Below are positions 27,303 to 36,824 of a stretch of DNA of 64,000 bases, piece by piece. A program made the translations under genes and the position numbers. Origin of the DNA: an uncultured bacterium (GTDB taxonomy: Bacteria > Bacillota > Clostridia > Lachnospirales > Lachnospiraceae); NCBI GenBank assembly GCA_947381965.1, contig CANCXX010000015.1:29001-93000 (forward strand), in the 5' to 3' direction. Position 1 is the stretch's first letter. Every line of letters begins with the position of its first letter. The notes beneath the pieces were generated by a model. It searched no databases. It was not told the origin of the DNA and was given only the letters and a program-made list of their open reading frames with translations.

Positions 27303-29000
27303 TCAAAAATGAAGCTTCCTGTAACGGTTAATGCAGGCTAAAATTTCCTGTTTTCTTGGCCTTGCAAGAGATGCAGATATATCTCCTCTCTCAAATAAGC
27401 TTTCCAGTCCGTCTCTGTCTATCTGTTTTTCAATCAGCTCGCCAATCTGCCTGATACTCTTTCTTCCATCCAAAAGCTTTAGCTGTGTATATTTTAAAAT
27501 CCACGCCAGCGCCCCTGTCTGTTCCTGGTCCTTTAACTGCTCCAGATACCGCAGCTCCACGCTGTCTTTGGAGAGTAAAAGCTCGCTGGTTCCCATGGTT
27601 TTTATTTTAATCCGGTCATCCTTTTTCAGCCCCATATCAGGCAGCGGACATCTTTTGTCCAGATAAGCCGGAAACTTTTCATTTTCTCCTGTCATTGCAG
27701 GGTATCCCTGGGCGGCCTGCTTTGCTTTTTTTGTGATGTCATACGGCACATATTCTTTCATCTGTATTACAGTATCCGCCACGTGAAAATATGACCCGGA
27801 GCTGCCTGCCACAATAATGGAAGAAATGCCAAGGTCACGATAAAGACTGTTTACCCGGCAGATAAAAGGGGTAATCGGCTCTTCTCCTGCCATAATCACT
27901 TCCTGCATCAGCTGGTCACGAATCATAAAATTAGTGGCAGAAGTGTCTTCATCAATAAGGAACAGGCTGCTGCCTGCCTCCACGCCTTCCATCAGATTAG
28001 CTGCCTGGGATGTGCTTCCGCTGGCGTCCTCTGTTGAAAAATGCGCCGTATCTTTTTTATTGGGCAGATTGCCGATAAACGGGGAAATATCCACATTTGC
28101 AATGCTGCGCCCATCCTCTGCCCGGAGCTTTACTGCAGTGGCATCAGTGATTACAAGCTCCCTGCCATCTCCTTTTATATGATTATACACACCGTTTTGA
28201 AGAGCCTGCAAAATGGTGGATTTTCCGTGATATCCGCCTCCCACAAAAAGCGTAATTCCCTTAGGGATTCCCATCCCCATCACCTCCCCCTGATTGGGCA
28301 GGTTTAAAGTGATTTTCAGGGAATCCGGGGACCGGAATGGCACCGCTCCCTTCATGGGTTTTTCCGATATTCCGCTTTCCCTTGGAAGAATCGCACCGTC
28401 CGCCACAAATGCGCAAAGAGAAAGTTCTTCTAATTTTTCCCTGATGTACTCCTGATCTTCACAAAGGCAGACCGCCTGTTTTAACTTATTTCGGTCAATC
28501 TGGGAATAGTACAGGCTTTTCCTGACACTGTCCGGCAAAATGTCAAAAAGCATTTTTTCCAATTCCCTTGCATTAATGGTTCTGCCATTGGCCGGAAATC
28601 CTGCCTCAAACCTGAGAGTAATGCTGCCCTCTTTTATCTTAAGGGCAGTCCGTTCCAGCACCTGCTGTCCGCATCTTGACACGGTAAGCAGCCCGCTTTT
28701 CCCTGAACCTTTTGCCTGAAAACTCCCCCCTGCAATCTCTCTCCCAAAAAGCCTGGTAAGATGATCCTGCACAGTAATCCTTTTGGCATGGGTGTCAAAA
28801 AATTCCTTTGGAAAGCCTGCCTTCTCCGCTTTTACCCATACGGAAAGCCGGGAAGGTGCCGCAAAAGGGTCCCCCTGCACATGGTCAATGGAAAGCACAT
28901 AGTCCTTGAAGTCATACTGGCCCCGCAGCTCTTTATAAGCAGGATACCCTCTATGGTCAATGCTTTTTAATTTATTTCTCAATTCCATCGCTGTCTGCAT
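27303..29000 (-). CDS. Predicted ATPase of the ABC class (COG3044)
   Basis: 565 residues. Central P-loop GGGYHGKST (preceded by GITLFVG) and a Walker B-like FLIDEDTSATNF; the N-terminal region (LSVWVKAEKAGFP) matches the COG3044 family. These are soluble ABC-type ATPases with no transporter partner and unknown function. The stop of argS is 7 bp upstream, so the two are probably cotranscribed. ATG 29000 has AAAGGATG upstream. Confidence 0.85.
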   Translation of the reverse strand: MQTAMELRNKLKSIDHRGYPAYKELRGQYDFKDYVLSIDHVQGDPFAAPSRLSVWVKAEKAGFPKEFFDTHAKRITVQDHLTRLFGREIAGGSFQAKGSGKSGLLTVSRCGQQVLERTALKIKEGSITLRFEAGFPANGRTINARELEKMLFDILPDSVRKSLYYSQIDRNKLKQAVCLCEDQEYIREKLEELSLCAFVADGAILPRESGISEKPMKGAVPFRSPDSLKITLNLPNQGEVMGMGIPKGITLFVGGGYHGKSTILQALQNGVYNHIKGDGRELVITDATAVKLRAEDGRSIANVDISPFIGNLPNKKDTAHFSTEDASGSTSQAANLMEGVEAGSSLFLIDEDTSATNFMIRDQLMQEVIMAGEEPITPFICRVNSLYRDLGISSIIVAGSSGSYFHVADTVIQMKEYVPYDITKKAKQAAQGYPAMTGENEKFPAYLDKRCPLPDMGLKKDDRIKIKTMGTSELLLSKDSVELRYLEQLKDQEQTGALAWILKYTQLKLLDGRKSIRQIGELIEKQIDRDGLESLFERGDISASLARPRKQEILACINRYRKLHF

Positions 29001-29006
29001 ATCATT

Positions 29007-30773
29007 TTACATCCTTTCCGGTGCGGAAAAACCAAGCAGATTAGTACAGGTTTCCAGAATATTTCTTGTGAGTAAAAGTAATGCAACCCACCCGGACTTT
29101 TTCTCTTCGTCTTCTTCCGCAATAATTTTGGTTTCATGATAAAAACGGTTGAAAGCATTCGCCAGTTCATAAATATATGCGCACACCTTATGAGGCGCAG
29201 TCTCCAGATAAGCAGCCTCCATCATGGCATGAAATCCTGCAAGGTTCAGCATCAGCGCTTTTTCCGCCCCGCTTTTTGCTTCTTTCAGGGAAACGCCCTC
29301 CAAACAGCCTCCCTGCTCCTTAATTTTGGCCAGAATAGACTTAATTCTGACAATGGTGTACAAAATATAAGGACCTGTGTCGCCTTCAAAGGAAGTAAAC
29401 TTGTCAATATCAAAAATATAATCTTTGGAAGCCTGATTGGACAAATCCCCATACTTAATTGCCGACAAAGCTACCACCTGGGCGGTCTCTCCAGCCTCCT
29501 GTCCATCCATTTCACGATTATCCGTTATCTTCCGGTACATTTCCTCATTAATCTCCTTAATGAGAAGTTCCAGACGCATTACACCGCCCTCACGGGTCTT
29601 AAAAGGTTTTCCGTCCTTACCATTCATAGTCCCAAAACCAATATGCAGAAGTTCTGTTTCCGGGGAAACCAGCTTTGTTTTCCTGGCGCAGCGAAATACC
29701 TGTTCGAAATAAAGTTCCTGCCGTTTATCGGTAAGATAAATCAGTTTATCCGGGTGGTACTTTTCCATCCGGTCCATAATCGTTGCAAGGTCCGTTGTGT
29801 TATAAAGGGAGGCGCCGTCAGACTTAAGTATCATACAGGGGGGAATCTCCCTGGTATCCGTATCCTCTTTGACATCCACCACCAGCGCGCCGTCGCTGAA
29901 ATACGCATAACCTTCCTTTTTCATATACTCCACCATACCTGGTATTAAATCCTGGACATCTGACTCTCCCTTCCACAAATCAAAGTCCACATTTAGGTTG
30001 TGGTAATTTTTCTTAAGGTCATTAACAGAAACCTCCATAATGTGTTTCCATAGAGCCCGGTATCCCCGCTCACCGCTTTGCAGCTTTAAGGTAGCGTCCA
30101 TGGCGCGCTCTTTATATGCTGCGTCCTCCTTTGATTTGGCGCTTGCCGCCGGATAAATTTCCTCCAGCTCCGTAATGGTAAAAGGCGCCTGTGCCGGATA
30201 CGCTCCCTCATAACATTCATCAAAATACACCAGCTCCGGTTTCCTTTCCTTAAGCTCCGTAATGATTAATCCCATCTGCAGACCCCAGTCTCCCATATGG
30301 ATATCCCCAATCACTTCATGACCGGCATATCTTGCAATCCGTTTAATGCTCTCTCCGATAATCGCAGAACGCAGATGGCCCACATGAAGGGGTTTCGCCA
30401 CATTAGGTCCGCCATAATCTACAATAATTTTGCATGGCTTATCAGGACCATCCAGCCCAAACTTAGGTTCCGAAACCATCCGATTCAGATAATCCGCCAC
30501 AAAATCATTCCCCAACTTTAAATTTAAGAATCCAGGATTTACCGCCTCCACTGTCTGGAAAATCTTGCTCTCCTGACACCGCTCCGCCACGTCCTTTGCA
30601 ATCATAATCGGCGCTTTTTTATAAAGCTTTGCCCCTGCCATGGCGCCGTTGCACTGATATTCGCAAAGATCAGGCCGGTTTGATAAAGTGACCTTCCCAA
30701 GCTCCCTGTCATAGCCTGCCGCCTCAAAAGCATTTTTCATTTCCTCTGAAATCAAATCCAGAAACTTTTTCAT
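29007..30773 (-). CDS. argS: Arginyl-tRNA synthetase
   Basis: 588 residues, class I. The ATP site reads HVGH (130-133, in PLHVGHLRSAIIGE), and the KMSKS loop is replaced by the degenerate form normal for many ArgRS enzymes (GKPFKTREGG). The DALR anticodon domain is present at the C-terminus, which ends in APERM, typical for ArgRS. Start ATG 30773 follows GGGAGGAGAGG; the frame extends upstream to 30827 without support. It charges tRNA-Arg in the cytoplasm. Confidence 0.96.
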   Translation of the reverse strand: MKKFLDLISEEMKNAFEAAGYDRELGKVTLSNRPDLCEYQCNGAMAGAKLYKKAPIMIAKDVAERCQESKIFQTVEAVNPGFLNLKLGNDFVADYLNRMVSEPKFGLDGPDKPCKIIVDYGGPNVAKPLHVGHLRSAIIGESIKRIARYAGHEVIGDIHMGDWGLQMGLIITELKERKPELVYFDECYEGAYPAQAPFTITELEEIYPAASAKSKEDAAYKERAMDATLKLQSGERGYRALWKHIMEVSVNDLKKNYHNLNVDFDLWKGESDVQDLIPGMVEYMKKEGYAYFSDGALVVDVKEDTDTREIPPCMILKSDGASLYNTTDLATIMDRMEKYHPDKLIYLTDKRQELYFEQVFRCARKTKLVSPETELLHIGFGTMNGKDGKPFKTREGGVMRLELLIKEINEEMYRKITDNREMDGQEAGETAQVVALSAIKYGDLSNQASKDYIFDIDKFTSFEGDTGPYILYTIVRIKSILAKIKEQGGCLEGVSLKEAKSGAEKALMLNLAGFHAMMEAAYLETAPHKVCAYIYELANAFNRFYHETKIIAEEDEEKKSGWVALLLLTRNILETCTNLLGFSAPERM

Positions 30774-30836
30774 CTTCCTCTCCTCCCATAAAATTGATTG
30801 TTTCATCCAAAGCATTTTTTCATCCACGCTTTTGGT

Positions 30837-31490
30837 TTATTGTGCATTTGCCTGCCTGTCTTCTCTTTCTTTTTTGGAAAAAATACATCCACAGTAGTCC
30901 TGCCTGTATAAACCGTATTCTCTGGAAAGCTCCACTGACCGCTTGTACCCGTTTTTCTTTTTAAAATCCGAAGGCAGAAACGCCACTCCCCGCTCTCTGG
31001 AAAGCCGCTCTCCAATTTCATTAATTTTCACCGCATTTTTTAAAGGGCTTATGGTTAAAGTTGTTGTAAAATAATCTGCCTGTGTTTCTTTTGCCCTTTT
31101 CGCCGTTTCCGACAGCCGGAGTTCATAACAGACAAAGCAGCGTTCTCCGCCCTCCTTGCAGCTCTCAAGTCCCCTGACATTTTCAAAAAACAATTCTTTC
31201 TTGTATTTTCCCTCTTCCACCATTATAGGATAGACCAAACCGCTTTCTGCCCCGGCCTTTGTGTTAAATTCTTCAATCAGCCGTTTCTGTTCCGCCACAC
31301 GCTTCAGATATTCTTCCTGCTCTGTAATGTTTGGATTAAAATAAAATACCGTAATACGGAAAAATTCTCTAAGATACTCTAATACATAACTGCTGCATGG
31401 GGCGCAGCAACTGTGCAAAAAAAGCTTCTTTCCCCTGTTTTCAGGATCTTTTATTATTTTATCCAGTTCCATTGAATAATTCCGGTTCAT
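30837..31490 (-). CDS. queH: Epoxyqueuosine reductase QueH
   Basis: 217 residues. The DUF208/QueH cysteine patterns are present: HSCCAPC near residue 26-32, CFVCYELR in the middle and YCGCIFS near the C-terminus, which bind the iron-sulfur cluster and metal. QueH makes queuosine from epoxyqueuosine in tRNA and is a non-homologous replacement for QueG. It is 63 bp upstream of argS on the same strand. Confidence 0.93.
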   Translation of the reverse strand: MNRNYSMELDKIIKDPENRGKKLFLHSCCAPCSSYVLEYLREFFRITVFYFNPNITEQEEYLKRVAEQKRLIEEFNTKAGAESGLVYPIMVEEGKYKKELFFENVRGLESCKEGGERCFVCYELRLSETAKRAKETQADYFTTTLTISPLKNAVKINEIGERLSRERGVAFLPSDFKKKNGYKRSVELSREYGLYRQDYCGCIFSKKEREDRQANAQ

Positions 31491-31590
31491 TTTTATACCC
31501 CTGCATACCGTTTTTTCCAGATTCTATTATTTTAACAACGGGATTGGTACTTTGCAAGAGTAAAACTCCGCCCATATGCAAATAATATAT

Positions 31591-31680
31591 TAGAGCGTGT
31601 TTGAAAAATCATTTCCAACATCTGCACGCGGAAAACCGCATCCCCACATTTGCCGGGAAGCATTTTTCAAACACGCTCTA
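31591..31680. mobile_element. 90-bp MITE-like element
   Basis: Ends in near-perfect inverted repeats: TAGAGCGTGTTTGAAAAAT at 31591-31609 and its reverse complement at 31662-31680. The middle is GC-rich and non-coding. The right end is 38 bp before the hsp20 start codon. Partial copies are at 24535-24559 and 59405-59419. Confidence 0.75.
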
Positions 31681-31718
31681 GTCATAACTTTATTATTAAA
31701 CAGATTGGAGGAAAACAA

Positions 31719-32171
31719 ATGTTGGTACCTGGTATTTTAGGAAAAGATATGTTTGACGATTTTTGGGGCTTTCCATTTTATGATAACAAAGATTTCAAAA
31801 AAATGGAGAAAAAACTGTACGGGCAGCGGGAACGCAGCCTGATGAAAACTGACGTCAAAGAGCATAAAGACAGCTATGAAATGGAAATGGATCTGCCTGG
31901 ATTTGAAAAGGAGCAGGTAAAGGTTTCTCTTGAAAATGGTTATCTGACTGTCAGCGCCGCAAAAGAAAACGAACAGACAAATGAATCCGGTAAGTATATC
32001 CGCCGTGAACGCTATGCCGGAGCCTGCCAGAGAACCTTTTATGTGGGAGACGATGTGACACAGGATGATATACATGGAGAATTTAAGCATGGCATTTTGA
32101 AACTTTCCATTCCCAAAAAGGAGCACAGACCTTCCGTAGAAGAGAAAAAATATATTACGATTGACGGATAG
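31719..32171 (+). CDS. hsp20: Small heat-shock protein, Hsp20 family
   Basis: 150 residues with the alpha-crystallin domain (about 45-135): DVKEHKDSYEMEMDLPGF and the GILKLSIPK motif with a C-terminal extension. An ATP-independent chaperone that holds unfolded proteins. GGAGG precedes ATG 31719. The MITE-like element sits immediately upstream, so its right end may lie within the promoter region. No CIRCE-type inverted repeat was seen. Confidence 0.93.
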   Translation: MLVPGILGKDMFDDFWGFPFYDNKDFKKMEKKLYGQRERSLMKTDVKEHKDSYEMEMDLPGFEKEQVKVSLENGYLTVSAAKENEQTNESGKYIRRERYAGACQRTFYVGDDVTQDDIHGEFKHGILKLSIPKKEHRPSVEEKKYITIDG

Positions 32172-32195
32172 TTTTCTGCCTGGATACCCAGAAGC

Positions 32196-32238
32196 AAAGG
32201 GAGATATCAGGTAAACGCAGGATACCTCCCTTTATTTT
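32196..32238 (+). terminator. Terminator of hsp20
   Basis: Stem AAAGGGAGATATC / GATACCTCCCTTT with one mismatch and a 12-base loop, followed by ATTTT. It may also end purA transcripts from the other side. Confidence 0.8.
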
Positions 32239-32261
32239 CTACCAGCCTTCCCTCTGGCTTT

Positions 32262-33551
32262 TTACTTTAACGGACTTTTTCTGTAAATAATATCGTCCCT
32301 GCCTGGTCCGTTGGATACCATCGTAATTGGATAGCCAATCTGATCTTCAATAAACTCTACATACTTCCGGCAGTTTTCCGGCAAATCCTCATATTTTTTA
32401 ATTCCACGGATATCGCATTTCCATCCGGGAAGCCTGGTAAGCACTGGCTTTGCTTTTTCCAGTCTGCAGGTAACAGGAAAATCCCTGGTCACTTTTCCCT
32501 CTATCTCATATCCGGTGCACACCGGAATTTCATCCAAATACCCCAGCACATCCAGCACCGTAAATGCCACATCTGTGGCTCCCTGCAGTCTGCACCCATA
32601 TCTGGATGCCACACAGTCAAACCAGCCCATACGTCTGGGACGTCCGGTAGTTGCACCATATTCCCCGCCATCGCCGCCTCTTCGCCGCAGTTCCTCCGCT
32701 TCCTGTCCAAAAATTTCAGACACAAAGGCGCCTGCCCCAACAGCCGACGAGTATGCTTTACAGACAGTAATAATTTCTTTAATTTCATAGGGCGGAATTC
32801 CTGCTCCGATTGCACCGTATGCTGCCAGCGTAGAGGATGAAGTCACCATCGGATAAATGCCATGATCTGTGTCCTTCAGTGTGCCAAGCTGTCCTTCCAG
32901 CAAAATGGTTTTTCCCTCTTTTAACGCTTTGTCCAGATATAAAGATACATCGCATACATAAGGCGCAACCATATCCTTATATCCGCGCAGAGTATCCAAC
33001 AGCTCTTGTGTATTAATCAGCGGTTTATGATACATATGAGCAAGCATTACGTTTTTCTGCTCACAAACCCTTTCCACCTTTTCTTTCAGCGCTTCTTCCT
33101 CAAAAAGCTCACTGACCTGAAAGCCAATCTTGGCATATTTATCCGAATAAAAAGGAGCAATGCCCGATTTAGTGGAGCCAAAAGATTTGCCCCCCAGCCG
33201 TTCTTCCTCGTACTGGTCAAGCAGAATATGATACGGCATTACCATCTGCGCCCTGTCAGAAATTAATATCTTTGGCACAGGCACATTTCTGTCCGTAATA
33301 TCCTTAATTTCCTTAAAAAGCACCGGAATATTCAATGCCACCCCATTGCCAATAATGCTGGTGGTATGACTGTAAAATACACCGGAAGGAAGGGTATGCA
33401 GGGCAAATTTGCCATAATTGTTCACAATCGTATGCCCTGCATTGGCTCCGCCCTGAAAACGGACAATAATATCCGCCTGCTGTGCCAGCATATCCGTTAT
33501 CTTGCCTTTGCCCTCGTCGCCCCAATTGGCTCCCACTACCGCTTTAACCAT
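32262..33551 (-). CDS. purA: Adenylosuccinate synthetase
   Basis: 429 residues, full length. The nucleotide loop GDEGKGK (11-17), catalytic region FQGGANAGHT, and TTGRPRRMGW are intact. It makes adenylosuccinate from IMP, aspartate and GTP in AMP synthesis. GGAGG precedes ATG 33551. A leader of more than 130 bases without a recognised riboswitch lies upstream. Confidence 0.96.
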   Translation of the reverse strand: MVKAVVGANWGDEGKGKITDMLAQQADIIVRFQGGANAGHTIVNNYGKFALHTLPSGVFYSHTTSIIGNGVALNIPVLFKEIKDITDRNVPVPKILISDRAQMVMPYHILLDQYEEERLGGKSFGSTKSGIAPFYSDKYAKIGFQVSELFEEEALKEKVERVCEQKNVMLAHMYHKPLINTQELLDTLRGYKDMVAPYVCDVSLYLDKALKEGKTILLEGQLGTLKDTDHGIYPMVTSSSTLAAYGAIGAGIPPYEIKEIITVCKAYSSAVGAGAFVSEIFGQEAEELRRRGGDGGEYGATTGRPRRMGWFDCVASRYGCRLQGATDVAFTVLDVLGYLDEIPVCTGYEIEGKVTRDFPVTCRLEKAKPVLTRLPGWKCDIRGIKKYEDLPENCRKYVEFIEDQIGYPITMVSNGPGRDDIIYRKSPLK

Positions 33552-33678
33552 TTGTTGACCTCCATTCTAAAATACTGCAGCCCCACAAAACGCTGCAAAT
33601 CTTTTCCATTTCCATGCGCAATCAAGCGCTCACGCACAGCTTTACTGACATACTTTCTTTGCGTGCCCCTGCGCATAA

Positions 33679-33709
33679 AACAACAAAAGCAGGCTTGTAA
33701 AAACCTGCT
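33679..33709 (-). terminator. Terminator of the XRE gene
   Basis: Minus strand: AGCAGG, 10-base loop, CCTGCT, then TTTTGTTGTTTT. It separates the XRE regulator from purA. Confidence 0.7.
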
Positions 33710-33803
33710 CTTATTATCAGCTTCTTACTATATGATTATACCTGATAGGTAATCATAAGTAAAATCAATATTTATTATGTTTTATATAATAATGACTTAT
33801 ATA

Positions 33804-34175
33804 TTAATTTTCAGTCTGCATAATTGCTTTCATAATAGAAAGAATGTCTTCTTTATTCTTTTCATTTAAATTCTGGTAATAATAAAAAAATTCCCGTTCT
33901 GTAAAATCATTTTTCTCCCTATTTTCCTCTCCTTCCTCCTTGTCTGCCAGCTTTGAGGGGCAAACATCCATATGCTCAAATATATCTTCAACTGAAACCC
34001 CATAAAATTTTGACATACGGTAAAGGACACCAACTGACGGCTTTATTCTGCCGGTTTCATAGTGGGAATAAGTTTGCCTGGAAATATGCAGATTTGTGGC
34101 AACAAAATCCTGTTTATAATGACAGGACTTACGCAGCTGCTTCAAATACTCTGGAAATGTCTGTTTCTTTTCCAT
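33804..34175 (-). CDS. XRE-family (Cro/CI-like) regulator
   Basis: 123 residues. Helix-turn-helix in the first 65 residues (QDFVATNLHISRQTYSHYETG; PSVGVLYRMSKFYGVSVEDIF), then an acidic tail. Start ATG 34175 follows GGGGAGG; the frame to 34244 has no ribosome site. It lies just downstream of the glycan locus on the same strand but has its own good ribosome site and its own terminator. The target is unknown. Confidence 0.85.
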   Translation of the reverse strand: MEKKQTFPEYLKQLRKSCHYKQDFVATNLHISRQTYSHYETGRIKPSVGVLYRMSKFYGVSVEDIFEHMDVCPSKLADKEEGEENREKNDFTEREFFYYYQNLNEKNKEDILSIMKAIMQTEN

Positions 34176-34281
34176 ATGCGCCTCCCCGCCGGAGTGTTTT
34201 TCTATCTCATAATTCAATGATACAAATCTCAACCTTTGATTCATAAAAGTAGCTTTTCTTTATCATTTAAATACTGGAGAA

Positions 34282-35127
34282 TTACACTGTTTTAAAAAAT
34301 AATGCAATACTAACCCCATCTCCGATGGGAAATATCTTAACTCTGTTTTTATGCTCACTAACAAATCTGTCAACTGCATATTTAGGCCCCTTAAAGTTTT
34401 CTGTGAAATAATCATGTACAAGTATAATTCCATTTTCTGTTATCTTATCATGAAAAAAACATAAACCATTATATGTAGGTTCATATAAATCTACATCAAG
34501 ATTGACAAAACAAAACCGATTCCCAATCCCCTGTGCAGTTTCAGGAAAATACCCTTTATGTATGATGCACTTTTGTGAGCAATACATTTTTTTCAATACA
34601 AGTTCAATGGATGTATTATTATATTCTCCCTGCTTTGCCTTAGAATAATTTCCCTCTTTAATAATGTCCCTTTTATCAAATCCCTCAAATGTATCAAATA
34701 AATGCAACATTCTATCTGGAAAATAAAAATTTATCCACTTTGCAAAATCTCCTTCAAATACGCCGACTTCCGCGCACTCTCCATCTTCAGATTGTTCCCT
34801 AATCAATTTAGAAAACCCTTCCAAAAAGAGTCTCCTGCTTTCTAATGGTGCCTCAACATAAGACGTTATAATCTTCTCTTCTTGAACTCCCATCTGTATA
34901 CATTGTTCCTTTATAGAAGTCATCCCCGGTGCAGAAGTAATGATTAAACAGTTATAATCCAAGTCGTAAATACATTTTGATGGAGCATAAATTGGTATAT
35001 CCCATAAAGTTTTTCCCCACTTGTTTTTATCATTATCTGTAAATGCTATAACTTCATATCGGGCACTTATTTCTTTATATAAGCGATACCCCCCCCCAGA
35101 TGCGCCAAACAATACTGCCTTTAACAT
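34282..35127 (-). CDS. TylF/MycF-type methyltransferase with N-terminal nucleotide-binding domain
   Basis: 281 residues. Residues 1-90 form a Rossmann-like sensor domain as found in glycan-cluster proteins (VLFGASGGG, VIAFTDNDKNKWG). Residues 95-281 are the TylF-type O-methyltransferase (AEVGVFEGDFAKWI, HLFDTFEGF, NLDVDLYEPTYNGL, LVHDYF), a Mg- and SAM-dependent sugar methyltransferase. It is the last gene of the glycan locus. Codons 11-13 are encoded by nine consecutive G, so a one-base slip would truncate it almost at once. Confidence 0.8.
   Translation of the reverse strand: MLKAVLFGASGGGYRLYKEISARYEVIAFTDNDKNKWGKTLWDIPIYAPSKCIYDLDYNCLIITSAPGMTSIKEQCIQMGVQEEKIITSYVEAPLESRRLFLEGFSKLIREQSEDGECAEVGVFEGDFAKWINFYFPDRMLHLFDTFEGFDKRDIIKEGNYSKAKQGEYNNTSIELVLKKMYCSQKCIIHKGYFPETAQGIGNRFCFVNLDVDLYEPTYNGLCFFHDKITENGIILVHDYFTENFKGPKYAVDRFVSEHKNRVKIFPIGDGVSIALFFKTV
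35089..35097 (-). repeat. G9 homopolymer in the TylF gene
   Basis: Nine C on the plus strand, nine G in the coding strand, at codons 11-13 of the 34282-35127 gene. Current length is in frame. Candidate slipped-strand phase-variation tract. Confidence 0.85.
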
Positions 35128-35198
35128 ATTCCTTTCCTCCTAAAAACCAGATATTCCTGTAAAATTTTATATTCCAGTTTGAGTAAATTATTTAATAC

Positions 35199-36821
35199 TT
35201 ACTTGCACGTTTCGTAAATACTTGGTGTTATAAATCTGACTTTCACTTTTCCTGCCGTTTTACTTCGATACTGCATTATTAATTTTGTTATTTCTTTATT
35301 TATTTTGAAATATGTTATATTTTTCTTTTCATTAGGAAATGTATCATCCACATAATTTTGTTCGTTTTCCTTTAGCCCGTCAAAGCCGGCCAACTCTATT
35401 TCCTTAACTTCTAAAATTTTTAGTAAATTTAACAACATCATTGTACTATTATCATATAACATACTGTCTTCTAATATCAGTCTGGAATAATTCAATAAGT
35501 AAACATCATCTGTATCCACATGAATATTTGATGTTAATATACATTTTTTTCTGTCAATTTTATCACTTACTTTTTCCCAATGAATTGTGTTCGCATAAAA
35601 TAAATAATTATAAGGCAGATCAAATGGAATGAAATTAACACAAATAATTAAAGGCTTTTCGTCTCTTATATATTTTAAAATTTTTTCGTGATATTGCTCT
35701 ATTGTTCTTCCTGGAACCAGCACCAAGCATTTCCTTTCAGTAAACAAGTTCCTGAGTACTTCTAATGTATAAGTATCATCAATTTTATTTGAACAATAAT
35801 CTTTATAAATTTTATTTATATTATCATAGTCATATCTTTGCCTTGTTTCTTCATTAATTGCAGATATAATATATTTCATGTCTTTGCTGTTTAATCTGTA
35901 CTTTTCCGTCAAATATATAATATTATTAGGATGTGCCTTATATATTCCTGCCATAAATGCAGGTATAGAATATCCCCATTCCATGCGCCGTTTGAAAGGA
36001 GGCAGGTATCCATCTATGGCATCTAAGACAATATCTGTATCATAATCATAATTATATTTTCTCGTAAGAAAATCAACTATTAGTTCCGTATTTAAATTAC
36101 CTGCACATTTTCCCATTCCATTTAAGGTGGCGTCAATTATCAGCTTTCGACGATTCCCTGTCAATTGAATCAGCCTTTGTGTTAAGGCAAACGACATCTG
36201 CATATTATTATGTGAATGAAAGTCAACAGCAATATTTTTATCTAAATGTGTATCAACAATATCCCATATTTTTTCCAAATCATCCAAATACATAGAACCA
36301 AAGGTATCTACTATTCCAAACGAAACCGGTTCAAACTCATTTGCCATATATATTAATTCCACAAGCTCACTTTCTTTATAGCCATTTGTATTAACATCCT
36401 GGAAATAGACATTATATCCTTTTCGTTTAATAGTCTGTATGTCATTCACAATCTGTTCATAACTTTCATCATAGTTCTTTTTTGTAAATCCATACCTAAT
36501 GCCACTTACACCAGTTCTATCTGATTCTTCCAATTTCTCAGTACTATATAATCCATAGTCCATAAACAGAACATATTGTTCTCTTTTGGGTGAGTTATTC
36601 TTACATATCTGGTAAATATACTGATTTGCAACATGCACTGATGGAAAAAAAGTACTACTTTCTTTATAAAATCCATCTCTTAAAAACCCCATTTCTATTA
36701 TGTCAATTCCAGCCCTTTTTAACTGCTTTCCTATCCCAATAATTGCATTTTCTCCAAATGCACAATTGATAACCCGCCCCCCATCACGTAAAGTACAATC
36801 CAGTATATCAACATTTTTCAT
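35199..36821 (-). CDS. DRE-TIM metallolyase (aldolase) fused to an unrecognised C-terminal domain
   Basis: 540 residues. Residues 1-300 are an HMGL-like/4-hydroxy-2-oxovalerate-aldolase-like TIM barrel: CTLRDGG (the DRE-type metal motif) near residue 9, VDTFG, and FHSHNNMQMS. Residues 300-365 resemble the extra helical domain of these aldolases. Residues 375-530 form a further domain (LVLVPGRTIEQYHEKI, IICVNFIP, AGFDGL) of unknown role, perhaps related to DUF115. In a glycan locus next to a cytidylyltransferase it may build or cleave an unusual 2-keto acid sugar. It starts 4 bp from the stop of the cytidylyltransferase. Confidence 0.75.
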   Translation of the reverse strand: MKNVDILDCTLRDGGRVINCAFGENAIIGIGKQLKRAGIDIIEMGFLRDGFYKESSTFFPSVHVANQYIYQICKNNSPKREQYVLFMDYGLYSTEKLEESDRTGVSGIRYGFTKKNYDESYEQIVNDIQTIKRKGYNVYFQDVNTNGYKESELVELIYMANEFEPVSFGIVDTFGSMYLDDLEKIWDIVDTHLDKNIAVDFHSHNNMQMSFALTQRLIQLTGNRRKLIIDATLNGMGKCAGNLNTELIVDFLTRKYNYDYDTDIVLDAIDGYLPPFKRRMEWGYSIPAFMAGIYKAHPNNIIYLTEKYRLNSKDMKYIISAINEETRQRYDYDNINKIYKDYCSNKIDDTYTLEVLRNLFTERKCLVLVPGRTIEQYHEKILKYIRDEKPLIICVNFIPFDLPYNYLFYANTIHWEKVSDKIDRKKCILTSNIHVDTDDVYLLNYSRLILEDSMLYDNSTMMLLNLLKILEVKEIELAGFDGLKENEQNYVDDTFPNEKKNITYFKINKEITKLIMQYRSKTAGKVKVRFITPSIYETCK

Positions 36822-36824
36822 CTA

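Noticed and set aside
33552-33678. Riboswitch in the purA leader
   Set aside because: Only a short hairpin (TGCAGC/GCTGCA) was found; no conserved purine, PreQ1 or other riboswitch core could be recognised.
35210-35225. Third copy of the inversion site inside the aldolase gene
   Set aside because: Only TTTCGTAAAT matches; the centre and right arm are absent, so it is chance similarity.
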